Positions 55,361-64,000 of a stretch of DNA of 64,000 nt are shown piece by piece. The notes below the pieces were generated by a model. The model searched no databases and was not told where the DNA came from. It was given only the letters and a program-made list of their open reading frames with translations. This DNA is from CAZPRY01 sp964589175 (GTDB lineage Bacteria; Fidelibacterota; UBA2242): the NCBI GenBank assembly GCA_964589175.1, contig CAZPRY010000008.1, positions 1 to 64,000 of the forward strand. The letters are read 5' to 3'. The translations under genes were made by a program, and so were the position numbers. Every line of letters starts with the position of its first letter. Within the stretch, counting starts at the first letter, position 1.

Positions 55361-56457
55361 TAGAGATCGCTACGTTTTCTCCGTCCTGTCCGAATCGCAT
55401 TGACACTGATGATGATCAGCGTGACGGCCGTCAGCGGAATCACGAAGAGACCCATTATCCGGCTGAAGGCAGGCAGTAATATATGGCGGGTGGAGGAAAG
55501 CGTCAGGAAAACAATATAGGCGATGTAATAGCCGAGAAACAGCAAGCCCTCCCACCTGGAAATTTTCGATCCCGTGAAAAATATGGGCAGGCAGGCGACA
55601 GCTACCGCAATCATTACCGGAATATCGAAACGCAGGGCCGCTTGCGCGACGGTGATGCCATTCGGAGCCAGGACTGCCGCCACACCCAGGACGGCGAGAA
55701 TATTGAAGATATTGCTGCCGATGATGTTTCCCACGGCGATATCCCTCTGACCGCGGATGCTGGCAATCACCGACGTGGCAGTCTCGGGCAGGGACGTCCC
55801 CGCCGCAATGATTGTTGTTCCGATCACGAATTCGCTGACGCCGAGAAGCATCGCGATCGTAACCGCACCCTGCACCAGCCAGCGGGCACCGATTGTGAGC
55901 ATTGCCAAACCGGTCAAAATAAATCCAAGATCGATCACCCACCGCCGGAGGAACCTGGATTTCGGAGGTTCTGGCCCGGTATCATCATTTGGAAGCAGAA
56001 CCCGATCTTTGCGGCTCTGATAAAAAAGAAAAATCGTATAGACGGTGATACCGCCCAGAAAAACGATCCCTTCCACCCGACCGATATTTCCGTCCACACC
56101 AAACACCAGAGCAAGGAATGAGATGCCTATCAAGAGAGGGACGTCCAATCTAACCAGTTGTCTGGAAATCATCAGAGGAGCAATCATCGCCGAGATACCC
56201 AGAATAAAAAGCACATTGAATATATTGCTGCCGACGACATTGCCCAGTGAGATATCCGGCATATTCTGAAGCACAGCACGCGCACTCACGGCCAGCTCCG
56301 GCGAACTGGTTCCGAAAGCTACAACGGTTAATCCGATCACCAGCGGTGATATTCCGATTGCCACCGCGAATCCTGCAGCGCCCCGCACCAACGCCTCGGC
56401 TCCAAGGATCAGCAAGGCAAGTCCCAGTAAAAACAGGGCGATTTCATAACCGCTCAT
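55360..56457 (-). CDS. CaCA-family Na+/Ca2+ exchanger (YrbG-like)
   Basis: 365 residues with about ten membrane segments in two inverted halves. Each half has the alpha-repeat motif: GLTVVAFGTSSPELAVS and GNVVGSNIFNVLFILG in the first, GTTIIAAGTSLPETATSV and GNIIGSNIFNILAVLG in the second. The central loop is hydrophilic. Exchanges cations across the inner membrane; the ion specificity is not shown by sequence alone. The stop codon overlaps the edge of REP cluster 4. Confidence 0.95.
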   Translation of the reverse strand: MSGYEIALFLLGLALLILGAEALVRGAAGFAVAIGISPLVIGLTVVAFGTSSPELAVSARAVLQNMPDISLGNVVGSNIFNVLFILGISAMIAPLMISRQLVRLDVPLLIGISFLALVFGVDGNIGRVEGIVFLGGITVYTIFLFYQSRKDRVLLPNDDTGPEPPKSRFLRRWVIDLGFILTGLAMLTIGARWLVQGAVTIAMLLGVSEFVIGTTIIAAGTSLPETATSVIASIRGQRDIAVGNIIGSNIFNILAVLGVAAVLAPNGITVAQAALRFDIPVMIAVAVACLPIFFTGSKISRWEGLLFLGYYIAYIVFLTLSSTRHILLPAFSRIMGLFVIPLTAVTLIIISVNAIRTGRRKRSDL

Positions 56458-56600
56458 TTTTACCCCTTATTAACGAGAAATATATTTTCAAGGTATACGC
56501 GACTACAACTTTACCAGTGACAATTTACAGCGAAATTTATTAAAATTAAATGAGAGTTCCGCGCATGTCACACTGGCTGCAAATAGAGAGCGAGTTCCTT

Positions 56601-56714
56601 CGTACCCCGGACTTATGTTCCGGTCTTTCTGAACGGGGACGTTCGGGTTACGATTCGCCTGTACCCCGGAACTCTAGTTCCGGTCCTTCCGCCGAACGGG
56701 GACGTTCGGTTTAC
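56601..56714. repeat. REP/BIME cluster 5, two units
   Basis: Unit 1: GTACCCCGGACTTATGTTCCGG then TGAACGGGGACGTTCGGGTTAC. Unit 2 (from 56661): GTACCCCGGAACTCTAGTTCCGG then CCGAACGGGGACGTTCGG. Left elements here start GTAC and have short loops, differing from cluster 4. The 437-base gap 56458-56894 also has about 140 AT-rich bases after the repeat, which may carry the promoter of the following operon. Confidence 0.85.
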
Positions 56715-56894
56715 TTGCATACGGGCAATTTATCCAAAAACCTTTTTATTTCGGCATCAATTCACTTGAATAGTAATTCTTTTCCAATTACTTTCTAATT
56801 GAATACGGGCGATTATGTAAGGAATTCAGTGGTACAATATATCCGTTTTTGACATTTTCAAAAGATTTTGAAATTTTTACATGGAAAGCCGGCT

Positions 56895-57383
56895 ATGAAA
56901 CAAAAATTTATTTATCGTGCAATTTTATTTATGCTCCTGCTTGTTGCTTTCACACAGGTGATTCAAGCGGGAGCGAGCAAGTTTTTCATCAAAGATAAGG
57001 AAATGCCGGGATGGGCGACTACCGAATCCGGCGTCCTAAAAAAAGACAAAGACATCAAAAAACTTCTGGGCGAGAGCTATAAGGAATACACCGGGTACGG
57101 ACTCAAAGAGATCCTCTACCAGGAAATTTCCACACCGGATTACCGCATGATCCGCATTGAGATCTTCATCACACGGGACAAACCCGGTGCACGTGGAATT
57201 TTCCGCCGCTTTAAAGCCCTTGAATACGCTGCTTTCGGAAATGAAGGCAGCGAGAGTCCCGGTTACCTCTCTTTCTACCGTGATAATTATTTCGTGAAAG
57301 TCGTGGCCAAGCGGAAGACGATGGAAGGCAATCCGTTTCTAAAGCAAGTCGCCAAAATTATCGACGATAAAATCAGCAAATAA
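56895..57383 (+). CDS. exported protein of unknown function linked to AmmeMemoRadiSam genes
   Basis: About 162 residues from the ATG at 56895; the TTG at 56868 would extend it by 9 residues. Signal peptide ILFMLLLVAFTQVIQAGA. The mature protein (KDKEMPGWATTESGVLKKDK, YTGYGLKEILYQEISTPDY, IEIFITRDKPGARGIFRRFK, GYLSFYRDNYFVKVVAKRK) is a compact alpha-beta domain; it resembles small exported proteins of the DUF6599 type but I am not sure. Two bases separate it from the Tat-signal AmrS gene, so the three genes form one operon. Confidence 0.6.
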   Translation: MKQKFIYRAILFMLLLVAFTQVIQAGASKFFIKDKEMPGWATTESGVLKKDKDIKKLLGESYKEYTGYGLKEILYQEISTPDYRMIRIEIFITRDKPGARGIFRRFKALEYAAFGNEGSESPGYLSFYRDNYFVKVVAKRKTMEGNPFLKQVAKIIDDKISK

Positions 57384-57385
57384 GT

Positions 57386-58513
57386 ATGGGATCGACGCGC
57401 AGGAAATTCCTCGGTCAGTGTGGACGTTGTCTGACAGGAATGGCGTTTGCACCTCTTTGTCTGCACCAAGGCCCCGCTGTAGCCGGTCCCTCGACCCAAA
57501 CTTTCATTCGTGAAGCCGGGTATTATCGCAAACTGGGGGATGGCAAGGTTCAATGTCAGCTTTGTCCAAAGCAATGCATCGTGGCCGACGGCAAACGGGG
57601 TTATTGCCGTGTCCGTGAAAACCGGGAAGGCGTCTATAACACACTTGTGTACGGCCGTTTGAGTACGATCCAGATCGACCCGATCGAGAAAAAGCCATTG
57701 TTCCACTACCTGCCCGGCAGCGCAGCGCTTTCGGTAGCGGCCACAGGCTGCAATGTCAAATGTAAATTTTGCCAGAACTGGAACATCTCCCAGGCGAAAC
57801 CGGAGGATGTCCCACATCGCTATTTCTCTCCCGAGCAGCTGGTCGAAACAGCCCGGCGTTACGGTACCCCGAGCATCGCCCATACGTATAACGAACCTGT
57901 GGTTTTCAGTGAATATGTTCTGGATACGGCGGTTTGCGGCCGACGATCCGCAATCCGTAACGTCATCATTTCCAACGGATATATCAACCCGGAACCTCTG
58001 GCCGATCTCTGCGAACAGCTGTCCGCGATAAAAATCGACCTGAAGGCTTTTACCGAAAAGTTTTACCGCGAAACGGTCAACGGCTCATTGCAACCGGTCC
58101 TGGATACGCTCAAATATATCCACTCCCGGAGAGTTTGGCTGGAAATCGTCTATCTGGTGATTCCGACCTTAAATGACAGCGAAACGGAAATCCGCGATAT
58201 GAGCCGGTGGGTTATGGAAAATCTGGGTCCCGATGTGCCCGTCCATTTTACGCGTTATCACCCGCAGTACCTGCTTAAAAATCTACCGCCCACCCCGGTC
58301 GGCACGCTGGAAAGCGCCCACCGGATCGCCACCGCCGCGGGCATTCATTACGTCTATATCGGCAACGTTCCTTCGCATTCGGCGGAGAGCACCTATTGCC
58401 ATCATTGCGGGCAAACATTGATCGAACGCCACGGTTATCTCATCGGCGCCAACCATATCATCGATGCGAAATGTGAGTATTGCCAAACAACAATCCCCGG
58501 ATTGTGGAGTTAA
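57386..58513 (+). CDS. amrS: AmmeMemoRadiSam radical SAM protein (AmrS) with a Tat signal
   Basis: 375 residues. The N-terminus STRRKFLGQ followed by a hydrophobic stretch is a twin-arginine signal, not found in the other AmrS of this window. After it come the Cys-rich segment CQLCPKQCIVADGKRGYC, the radical SAM motif C122-x3-C126-x2-C129 in GCNVKCKFCQNW, AHTYNEPVVFSEYVLD, IISNGYINPEP, IKIDLKAFTE, VYLVIPTLND, and a C-terminal Cys pair YCHHCGQTL. The family reaction is not established. Tat export fits a folded Fe-S protein, but S-adenosylmethionine in the periplasm is not obvious, so an inactive or reassigned role is possible. Confidence 0.88.
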   Translation: MGSTRRKFLGQCGRCLTGMAFAPLCLHQGPAVAGPSTQTFIREAGYYRKLGDGKVQCQLCPKQCIVADGKRGYCRVRENREGVYNTLVYGRLSTIQIDPIEKKPLFHYLPGSAALSVAATGCNVKCKFCQNWNISQAKPEDVPHRYFSPEQLVETARRYGTPSIAHTYNEPVVFSEYVLDTAVCGRRSAIRNVIISNGYINPEPLADLCEQLSAIKIDLKAFTEKFYRETVNGSLQPVLDTLKYIHSRRVWLEIVYLVIPTLNDSETEIRDMSRWVMENLGPDVPVHFTRYHPQYLLKNLPPTPVGTLESAHRIATAAGIHYVYIGNVPSHSAESTYCHHCGQTLIERHGYLIGANHIIDAKCEYCQTTIPGLWS

Positions 58514-58514
58514 C

Positions 58515-60026
58515 GTGAAAAGAAACCGCTTTCTTATTGCTGTTGTACTATTCGCCGGCCTATGGGCAGGGCATCTGTTGGAAGCCCAGGACAGACCGGC
58601 TGCCGCGGCGGGTTCCTACTACAACGCCGATCCCATCGCACTGGCATTGGAGTGCAAGCAATACATCGAACAGGCAAAGCCCGAAAAGAGCGATATCAAG
58701 CCCCTCGCCATCATCTCGCCGCATGCCGGTTACGCTTACAGCGGCAGCGTCGCGGGATACGCCTTTCGCAGCCTCCAGGGGCAGCACTATGATGCCGCGA
58801 TCGTCATCAGCCCCTGTCATGTAGACTATTTCCCATTCGCCTCGGTCTATTCCGGCGACGCTTACGTCACGCCCCTGGGAAAGGTCGAGATCGATAAAAA
58901 ACTGGCTGCGGATTGTGTCACCCTGGATAACAACGTGCGCTTTTCGGAACGAGGCCACGTAACGCCATTCTATCAACGCGGCGAACATAGCCTCGAAATC
59001 CAGTTGCCGCTCTTACAAACGGTTTTGCCCGGAATTCCGATCGTGCCGATTGTCCTGGGCACCATGGACCGGACTGTAATCCAGTCGCTCGGTGAGAGTT
59101 TGAGCGAAATCGTGAGCAAGAAGAATGTTCTCCTGATCGCCTCCAGCGATCTGAGTCATTATCATGATTACGGCAATTGTCAAAAAATCGATAAACGCCT
59201 TATGCAGAGCCTCCAGAAGATGAATCCCGACCCTTTCTATTCGGGTTTAATCTCCAAGGATTTCGAAGCCTGCGGCGGCGGCCCCATTACGGCCGTACTC
59301 ATCGCGGCGAGAGCAGCCGGCGCCAATTCGGTTGACATTTTACAGTACCTCAACAGTGGAGATGTCGCCGGAGGAGACCGCAGCCGGGTTGTCGGCTATA
59401 TGGCCGCGGCAATCTATAAAAGCACAAAATCAGAGGAAATCGATATGCAGACCCATTCATTGCAGGAAGGTGAATTGACCCGGGAAGAAGAGCTTTTTTT
59501 ACTCCAATTGGCTGAAAATACCGTTAAGGCCGTCGTATCCGGTGAAGATTTGGCGGTACCGGAAAACATTCCTAAAACAATGAGGGAAAAACGTGGCGCC
59601 TTCGTTACCCTGGAAAAGAACCATCAATTGCGCGGTTGTATCGGGTACATAATGCCAATCTACCCGCTCTATGAAACCGTCATCAATGTTGCCGAGTCGG
59701 CCGCGTTGAAAGATCCGCGCTTCAATCCCGTGACACCGGACGAGTTGAAAGATATCAGCGTGGAGGTTTCCGTCCTGACCGTACCCCGGAAAATCACCGA
59801 TCCCGCAATCATCGAGGTCGGAAAACACGGCATTATTATCAAGAAGGGATTTTATCAGGGTTTACTACTCCCTCAGGTAGCGACGGATTACGGTTGGGAT
59901 CGTAAGACTTTCCTCGAGCACACCTGCATGAAGGCCGGCTTGGCCAAGAATGCCTGGAAAGACAGGGAAACAGAGATCCGGATTTTCTCGGCTCAGGTTT
60001 TCAATCGTGAAAGCATTGAAGAATAA
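58515..60026 (+). CDS. exported Memo-AMMECR1 fusion (AmmeMemoRadiSam proteins B and A)
   Basis: About 503 residues. The start is GTG at 58515, two bases after the amrS stop; it yields a signal peptide (FLIAVVLFAGLWAGHLLEAQ), whereas the longer upstream frame would not. Memo domain (about 25-290): AIISPHAGYAYSGSVAG, IVISPCHVDYFPFASVY, RGEHSLEIQLPLLQTVLP, IASSDLSHYHDYG. AMMECR1 domain (about 310-500): LEKNHQLRGCIGYIMP with the LRGCIG hallmark, LKDPRFNPVTPDEL, and TFLEHTCMKAGL. The two are separate genes in many genomes. Co-export with AmrS suggests a shared periplasmic substrate, but the function of this system is not known. Confidence 0.9.
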   Translation: MKRNRFLIAVVLFAGLWAGHLLEAQDRPAAAAGSYYNADPIALALECKQYIEQAKPEKSDIKPLAIISPHAGYAYSGSVAGYAFRSLQGQHYDAAIVISPCHVDYFPFASVYSGDAYVTPLGKVEIDKKLAADCVTLDNNVRFSERGHVTPFYQRGEHSLEIQLPLLQTVLPGIPIVPIVLGTMDRTVIQSLGESLSEIVSKKNVLLIASSDLSHYHDYGNCQKIDKRLMQSLQKMNPDPFYSGLISKDFEACGGGPITAVLIAARAAGANSVDILQYLNSGDVAGGDRSRVVGYMAAAIYKSTKSEEIDMQTHSLQEGELTREEELFLLQLAENTVKAVVSGEDLAVPENIPKTMREKRGAFVTLEKNHQLRGCIGYIMPIYPLYETVINVAESAALKDPRFNPVTPDELKDISVEVSVLTVPRKITDPAIIEVGKHGIIIKKGFYQGLLLPQVATDYGWDRKTFLEHTCMKAGLAKNAWKDRETEIRIFSAQVFNRESIEE

Positions 60027-60428
60027 ATGACGCGCCTGATCGTTCGGCAACCGATGAATCTATTCGATTAAAGTGCCTCACAAAAGGAATTTCATCGTAA
60101 TCGTATTTTATACTATCTGGTATATCCGGGAAGCTAACAAACGGACCAATAGCACAATCTCCGGAAAAGGCACTTCGCTGCAGGAACACCGACCGTGAAT
60201 CCGTCTCGTTGATTTCTCCGGAATGCGAAGTCGGTTATTGATGCCTTGACAGCGGTTTCTAAGCCCGGTTGAAAAGCACCCGCAAGTCATGTGACCCAGC
60301 TCATAAAGCAGAACGGATTCGATTCGGTTCCTGCTTTTATCGAAGCTGTAACATCTCTATATCCTTGATCTTCAATTAATTTTTAAGTATTATTACCCGA
60401 CAATATAAATAAACACACTGCTACTGTT
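60027..60428. other. 402-base intergenic region, no supported gene
   Basis: Lies between the Memo-AMMECR1 gene and a hybrid kinase. An imperfect hairpin (AAAGCAG-AAC/GTTC-CTGCTTT, 60305-60336) followed by TTAT is a weak terminator candidate. Several short frames exist but none has a convincing start or domain. AT-rich sequence before 60429 could hold the kinase promoter. Confidence 0.5.
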
Positions 60429-62228
60429 ATGGTGATTAACGAAGAAACACAAAGACTACTGGAATACTTACGGCAGGTTGCCGAACAGGTTTCCCGCAGT
60501 AAATACGGGCATCCCCAGAAAATTTTTGAACTTGCTCGCACGGGTTTGTACCCGGATTATATCGTTGAGTTAGCAGAATCCTTCGGTATGATGATAGTCA
60601 AAGTGGAAGCCCGGGAATTCCGATTGGAGAAAAACCTCCGCAAATTGACTAAAACCAATGTCTTGTTGCAGGAAGAGATTAAAGAGCGCAACGCAATCGA
60701 GAATACCCTGCGCGACAATGAAGCCAAATACAAGGCAATCTTCGAAAATTCGCTGGACGGCATCTGCGTCATTCAGGGTAATAAAATTAAAATATGCAAC
60801 AGCCAGACCAATAAAATCATGGGACATCGCTCCCGAAAGCAGACCCTCGACCGGGACATACAGGATTTCATTCATCCTTCGGACTGGCCGGAAATTGAGA
60901 GACTCATCGATGCAGTTATCGCAGGAAAAAAGACCAGCGACCATGTTAATTGCCGGTTTATCAAAGCGGACCAGAATCCCCTCTACACCGAGCTCTTAAT
61001 ACATCGAATCAGCTATAACGAAAAAGCCGCGGTCTTATGTACCATCCGGGATATATCGGAACAACTGGTCCTGGAACAGGAATTACGAAGATCACAAAAG
61101 TTGGAATCCATCGGGCGTCTGACCGGCGGCATTGCCCATGATTTTAATAACATTCTGGCCGTTATCAACGGTTATACCGAGCTCATTCTAAACGAATACA
61201 ACCAGGACCTGCCCTATCGCAGTTATGTCGAGGAGATCGATTCCGCCGGAAAGCAGGCAACTACCCTCGTGCGGCAGTTACTGGCGTTCAGTAAAAAACA
61301 GGTAACCAAACCCGAGATTATCCAGATCAATGATAAGATTACGGAACTCATGCATCTGCTGCGACACCTGATCGGAGAAGATATTCGGGTAGTCCTCAGT
61401 CTGAGTCTGAACAATATTTACATTAAAGCGGACGCCGGACAAATCGAACAGGTACTGACGAACCTGATATTAAACGCCCGTGATGCGATTAACCTGAAGA
61501 GAGATACCGGATCGGAGCGCATGATCCGGATTGAGACGAGCTTAGTCCCGTTGGATATGACCTTCACAGAAGTCAGCATGAGCGATGCCGGCCAATTTCA
61601 TCTGAAGATCTCCGTCATCGATTCCGGCACTGGTATTCCAATCGATATACAAGAAAAAATATTCGATCCCTTCTTTACCACAAAAGAAAATCAGGTCAGC
61701 GTAGGCCTGGGACTCTCGACGATTTACGGTATTGTTAAACAAAACCAAGGAAATATTAAGGTATCAAGCGAGCCGGGGCATCTGACGAGGTTCGACATCT
61801 ACTGGCCGGTTCACAATCCCAAAACAGCCGAGATCGCAACCCATCCCTCGCATTTTACATCACTATTTGGAAAAGAAACAATTTTACTGGTTGAGGACCA
61901 GGGGAATATTCGTAAGGTCCTCTCCATCATGCTCGGCTCTCTGGGCTACAAGGTCATTTCGGCCAATTCTGCTGAAGAGGCGATCCGGATAACGGATAAC
62001 TCCGAGACAAATATTGATTTGCTTTTCACCGACATCGTCCTGCCGGCCATGAACGGAAGGAAACTTGCAGAACAGATGCGCAAACAATTCCCGGCCATTA
62101 AAATCCTGCTGACCTCAGGTTATTATGATCTCCTCCTGGATGAAACCCGGCCAGAGGATATTCATTATATCAATAAACCGTTTACCAAGACGGTACTGGC
62201 CCAAAAGCTACGCGAGATTCTCGCTTAG
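60429..62228 (+). CDS. PAS hybrid histidine kinase
   Basis: 599 residues, no membrane segment. A helical N-terminus (about 1-95; KYGHPQKIFELARTGLYPDY) of no known family, one PAS (about 98-215; YKAIFENSLDGICVIQGNKI), HisKA with His237 in GGIAHDFNNIL, HATPase (LTNLILNARDAI, DSGTGIPIDIQ, GLGLSTIYGIV) and a C-terminal receiver (about 478-599; phospho-acceptor Asp in FTDIVLPAMNG, Lys in INKPFTK). Signal unknown. It faces the kinase/regulator pair on the other strand. Confidence 0.92.
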   Translation: MVINEETQRLLEYLRQVAEQVSRSKYGHPQKIFELARTGLYPDYIVELAESFGMMIVKVEAREFRLEKNLRKLTKTNVLLQEEIKERNAIENTLRDNEAKYKAIFENSLDGICVIQGNKIKICNSQTNKIMGHRSRKQTLDRDIQDFIHPSDWPEIERLIDAVIAGKKTSDHVNCRFIKADQNPLYTELLIHRISYNEKAAVLCTIRDISEQLVLEQELRRSQKLESIGRLTGGIAHDFNNILAVINGYTELILNEYNQDLPYRSYVEEIDSAGKQATTLVRQLLAFSKKQVTKPEIIQINDKITELMHLLRHLIGEDIRVVLSLSLNNIYIKADAGQIEQVLTNLILNARDAINLKRDTGSERMIRIETSLVPLDMTFTEVSMSDAGQFHLKISVIDSGTGIPIDIQEKIFDPFFTTKENQVSVGLGLSTIYGIVKQNQGNIKVSSEPGHLTRFDIYWPVHNPKTAEIATHPSHFTSLFGKETILLVEDQGNIRKVLSIMLGSLGYKVISANSAEEAIRITDNSETNIDLLFTDIVLPAMNGRKLAEQMRKQFPAIKILLTSGYYDLLLDETRPEDIHYINKPFTKTVLAQKLREILA

Positions 62229-62311
62229 TTTCCTCGGAAGCGATTGACGCAAACCTGCTGGCAAAAGTATTAACAATTGTATTGGATCAGAAAATGATTA
62301 CCCGCTTTGGG

Positions 62312-62758
62312 CTAAGCACATTTCGGCAGTGAATATAGTTTCACATCATCGCAGGATGATCCCTGCTCCTGAGAGGCAGAGAGCAACATTTGGCGTTCGC
62401 GAAACTGCACTGCCCTGTAAATTGTCGCTTTAAACCGGTCAGGAAAAACCGGTTTCTCCAGATAGTCGAAAATACGCAGCCTGACGTCTCCGATCATTTT
62501 TCTCACGGTCGGTTCCCCGGAAATGACAATCAATAGGCACTCGGGATGGGCGAAGTGGATTTTCTTGATGAGATTGATTCCGTTCATCTTGGGCAGGAAG
62601 ATATCGGCAATGATGATATCGAACTCATAATGTTCCATTAATTGCAATGCCGAAGCACCGTCGCACGCAGTACGAGCTCTGAAACCCATCTTGATCAGAA
62701 ACTCACGCAGTGTTACTCTGATACACTTTTCATCATCGATAATTAAAACACGCGTCAT
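62312..62758 (-). CDS. single-domain response regulator
   Basis: 148 residues, CheY-like receiver with acidic pocket IDDE (residues 7-10), phospho-acceptor Asp52 in IIADIFLPKMNG, Thr/Ser in LIVISGEPT and Lys in DYLEKPVFPDRF. The short C-terminal tail has no output domain. It lies 14 bases after the kinase gene, so it is probably its partner. Confidence 0.93.
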   Translation of the reverse strand: MTRVLIIDDEKCIRVTLREFLIKMGFRARTACDGASALQLMEHYEFDIIIADIFLPKMNGINLIKKIHFAHPECLLIVISGEPTVRKMIGDVRLRIFDYLEKPVFPDRFKATIYRAVQFRERQMLLSASQEQGSSCDDVKLYSLPKCA

Positions 62759-62772
62759 TGTGAGTCCTCCCG

Positions 62773-63897
62773 CTATTGATTTGTCATAGATTTCCCATTC
62801 ATTCTTTGGATGGGTAAATCGATATGAAACTTCGTATAGGAATTCGGTTCACTCTCAACGTAGATTCGCCCTTTATGTTTGTCAACGATGTGTTTCGTGA
62901 TAAAAAGTCCCAATCCCGTACCGTTTTTACCGGCATTGGTCGTAAAAAAGGGCTCGAATATTTGTTTTCTGATCTTATCGGGAATACCGATCCCGTGATC
63001 TTCCACGGTCATTCTGATCCATATTTTATTGGCTTCTTTGATCTGCTGCGCACTGATGATAATGATCTTGTTATCATGATAGCCGTTATAACGGCGGTTC
63101 AGGGCGTTGCGGGCATTGGTTAAAAGGTTGACCAGGACCTGCTCGATCTGAAGTTGACGGCATTCGAGGCTGGCAAGATCCGTCGGTATGTACAATTTGA
63201 TCTCGATCTGGTCTTTCCGAAATAGCGAGCCGAACAGGGATAAGGCGGCCGATACGATCTCGGAAATGCTGATTAAGTAGTATTCTTCCGATCCTTTTCC
63301 GGCATAGGAAAGTAAATTTCGGACGATATTGGCAATCCGGTCTCCCTCTTTGATGATTTCAGAGCAGAACTCCTTGGCTACCGAATCCCTGATTCTTTCG
63401 GAGATTAGTTGGGCATAGTTGATAATCCCGGTAATCGGATTATTTATCTCATGCGCGATTCCACTGGCCAGGGTCCCGATGGATTGAAGTCGCTGCTCCT
63501 GCACGCGTATTTTATAATCCTGTCTCAGATTGCTTTTTAACACACCGGAGGGATCATCGTACACTACGACGAAAATTACATCCTCATCATTCCACTGGCC
63601 CCGCGTTACCTTCATTAACGCCGGGATTATGCGCTTTTCTTTTCCGATTAAATTGCACCTGACATAGTCGTTAGTCTCGCTCAATATCTTGTCCATGACG
63701 GATATTGGGTCATGATTATCCTGGATCGTCACAAAATCCTGGATGTTTTTATGGGAAATCTCTCCATTCGTGGCATCCAGCACCTCTTTCGCATAATGAT
63801 TAATGTGAAGCACTGCACCACTTTTATCCAGAATAAAGAAATAGAGATTAGCGCTATCCAGCACCTCCATCAAACATGTTCGGAATTCGGTTATCAT
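62773..63897 (-). CDS. PAS-domain sensor histidine kinase
   Basis: 374 residues, soluble. PAS (about 10-120; LDSANLYFFILDKSGAVLHI), HisKA with catalytic His in SGIAHEINNPITGI, and HATPase (LVNLLTNARNAL, VEDHGIGIPDKI, GTGLGLFITKHIV). Co-transcribed with the receiver-only regulator downstream. Confidence 0.93.
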   Translation of the reverse strand: MITEFRTCLMEVLDSANLYFFILDKSGAVLHINHYAKEVLDATNGEISHKNIQDFVTIQDNHDPISVMDKILSETNDYVRCNLIGKEKRIIPALMKVTRGQWNDEDVIFVVVYDDPSGVLKSNLRQDYKIRVQEQRLQSIGTLASGIAHEINNPITGIINYAQLISERIRDSVAKEFCSEIIKEGDRIANIVRNLLSYAGKGSEEYYLISISEIVSAALSLFGSLFRKDQIEIKLYIPTDLASLECRQLQIEQVLVNLLTNARNALNRRYNGYHDNKIIIISAQQIKEANKIWIRMTVEDHGIGIPDKIRKQIFEPFFTTNAGKNGTGLGLFITKHIVDKHKGRIYVESEPNSYTKFHIDLPIQRMNGKSMTNQ

Positions 63898-64000
63898 ACT
63901 ACTTTTTCATCTCTCAGTGAGCACTTATACTATATGCTGTATAACAAAAATACAATAACATTAGAATCGCTAATTCAGTATTAAAGAAATAGAAATCATC

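Noticed and set aside
60108..60290. Short open frame in the gap before the hybrid kinase.
   Set aside because: 60 codons, Cys/Arg-rich, no start signal or recognisable domain.

Overview
The window looks like part of an uncultured Gram-negative bacterium of the Fibrobacteres-Chlorobi-Bacteroidetes (FCB) group, probably a metagenome-assembled scaffold because it holds one run of exactly 100 Ns (55179-55278). The case for FCB rests on large TonB-dependent receptors with an N-terminal carboxypeptidase-like domain, a PorV/PorQ-family protein, several secreted proteins ending in a type IX (Por) secretion-like C-terminal domain, and a candidate Bacteroidetes-style promoter. Closest phylum cannot be decided by reading; Calditrichaeota, KSB1 or Ignavibacteria-like lineages are all possible.

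Region 1 (1-12.4 kb, all minus) is one long gene run: three secreted or lipid-anchored proteins, a TonB receptor, a PorV-like protein and a beta-propeller lipoprotein, followed by MutY and a DUF456 membrane protein. A second TonB receptor is divergent (12685-15537, plus). It faces a secreted HExxH metallopeptidase across a 0.5-kb convergent gap that holds a terminator and four successive long hairpins (15650-15928). Region 2 (16-39 kb, mostly minus) is chromosomal core: gpsA, purM, an acyl-CoA synthetase, tRNA-Leu(CAA), an OmpA/TPR lipoprotein, a radical SAM AmrS-type protein, an OPT transporter (plus), FmdB-like, pta, coaD, rsmD, a PilM-like/PilO-like pair, a ComEA-like protein, dnaJ-grpE-hrcA and ftsXE.

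Region 3 (39-57 kb) is accessory. A plus-strand M64-type peptidase converges on a 1967-residue hybrid histidine kinase with about ten PAS domains. Beyond it lies an island punctuated by two-hairpin intergenic repeats. These flank a REP-associated tyrosine transposase (RAYT), a single-chain restriction-modification enzyme, an internally deleted remnant of a second RAYT, a glycosyltransferase, a solitary integron-like gene cassette and a Na+/Ca2+ exchanger. Each complete repeat unit can be read as two inverted REP elements, one beginning GTAY-CCCGGAAC on the plus strand and the other GTAA-CCCGAACG on the minus strand. The RAYT stop codon lies inside one of them. This transposase-plus-repeat system and its deletion derivative are the most distinctive feature of the window.

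Region 4 (57-64 kb) has a three-gene plus-strand operon: an exported small protein, a Tat-signal AmrS-type radical SAM protein, and a signal-peptide-bearing Memo-AMMECR1 fusion. It would be an exported version of the AmmeMemoRadiSam system, alongside the signal-less AmrS at 25 kb. The window ends with a PAS hybrid kinase (plus) and a kinase/response-regulator pair (minus).
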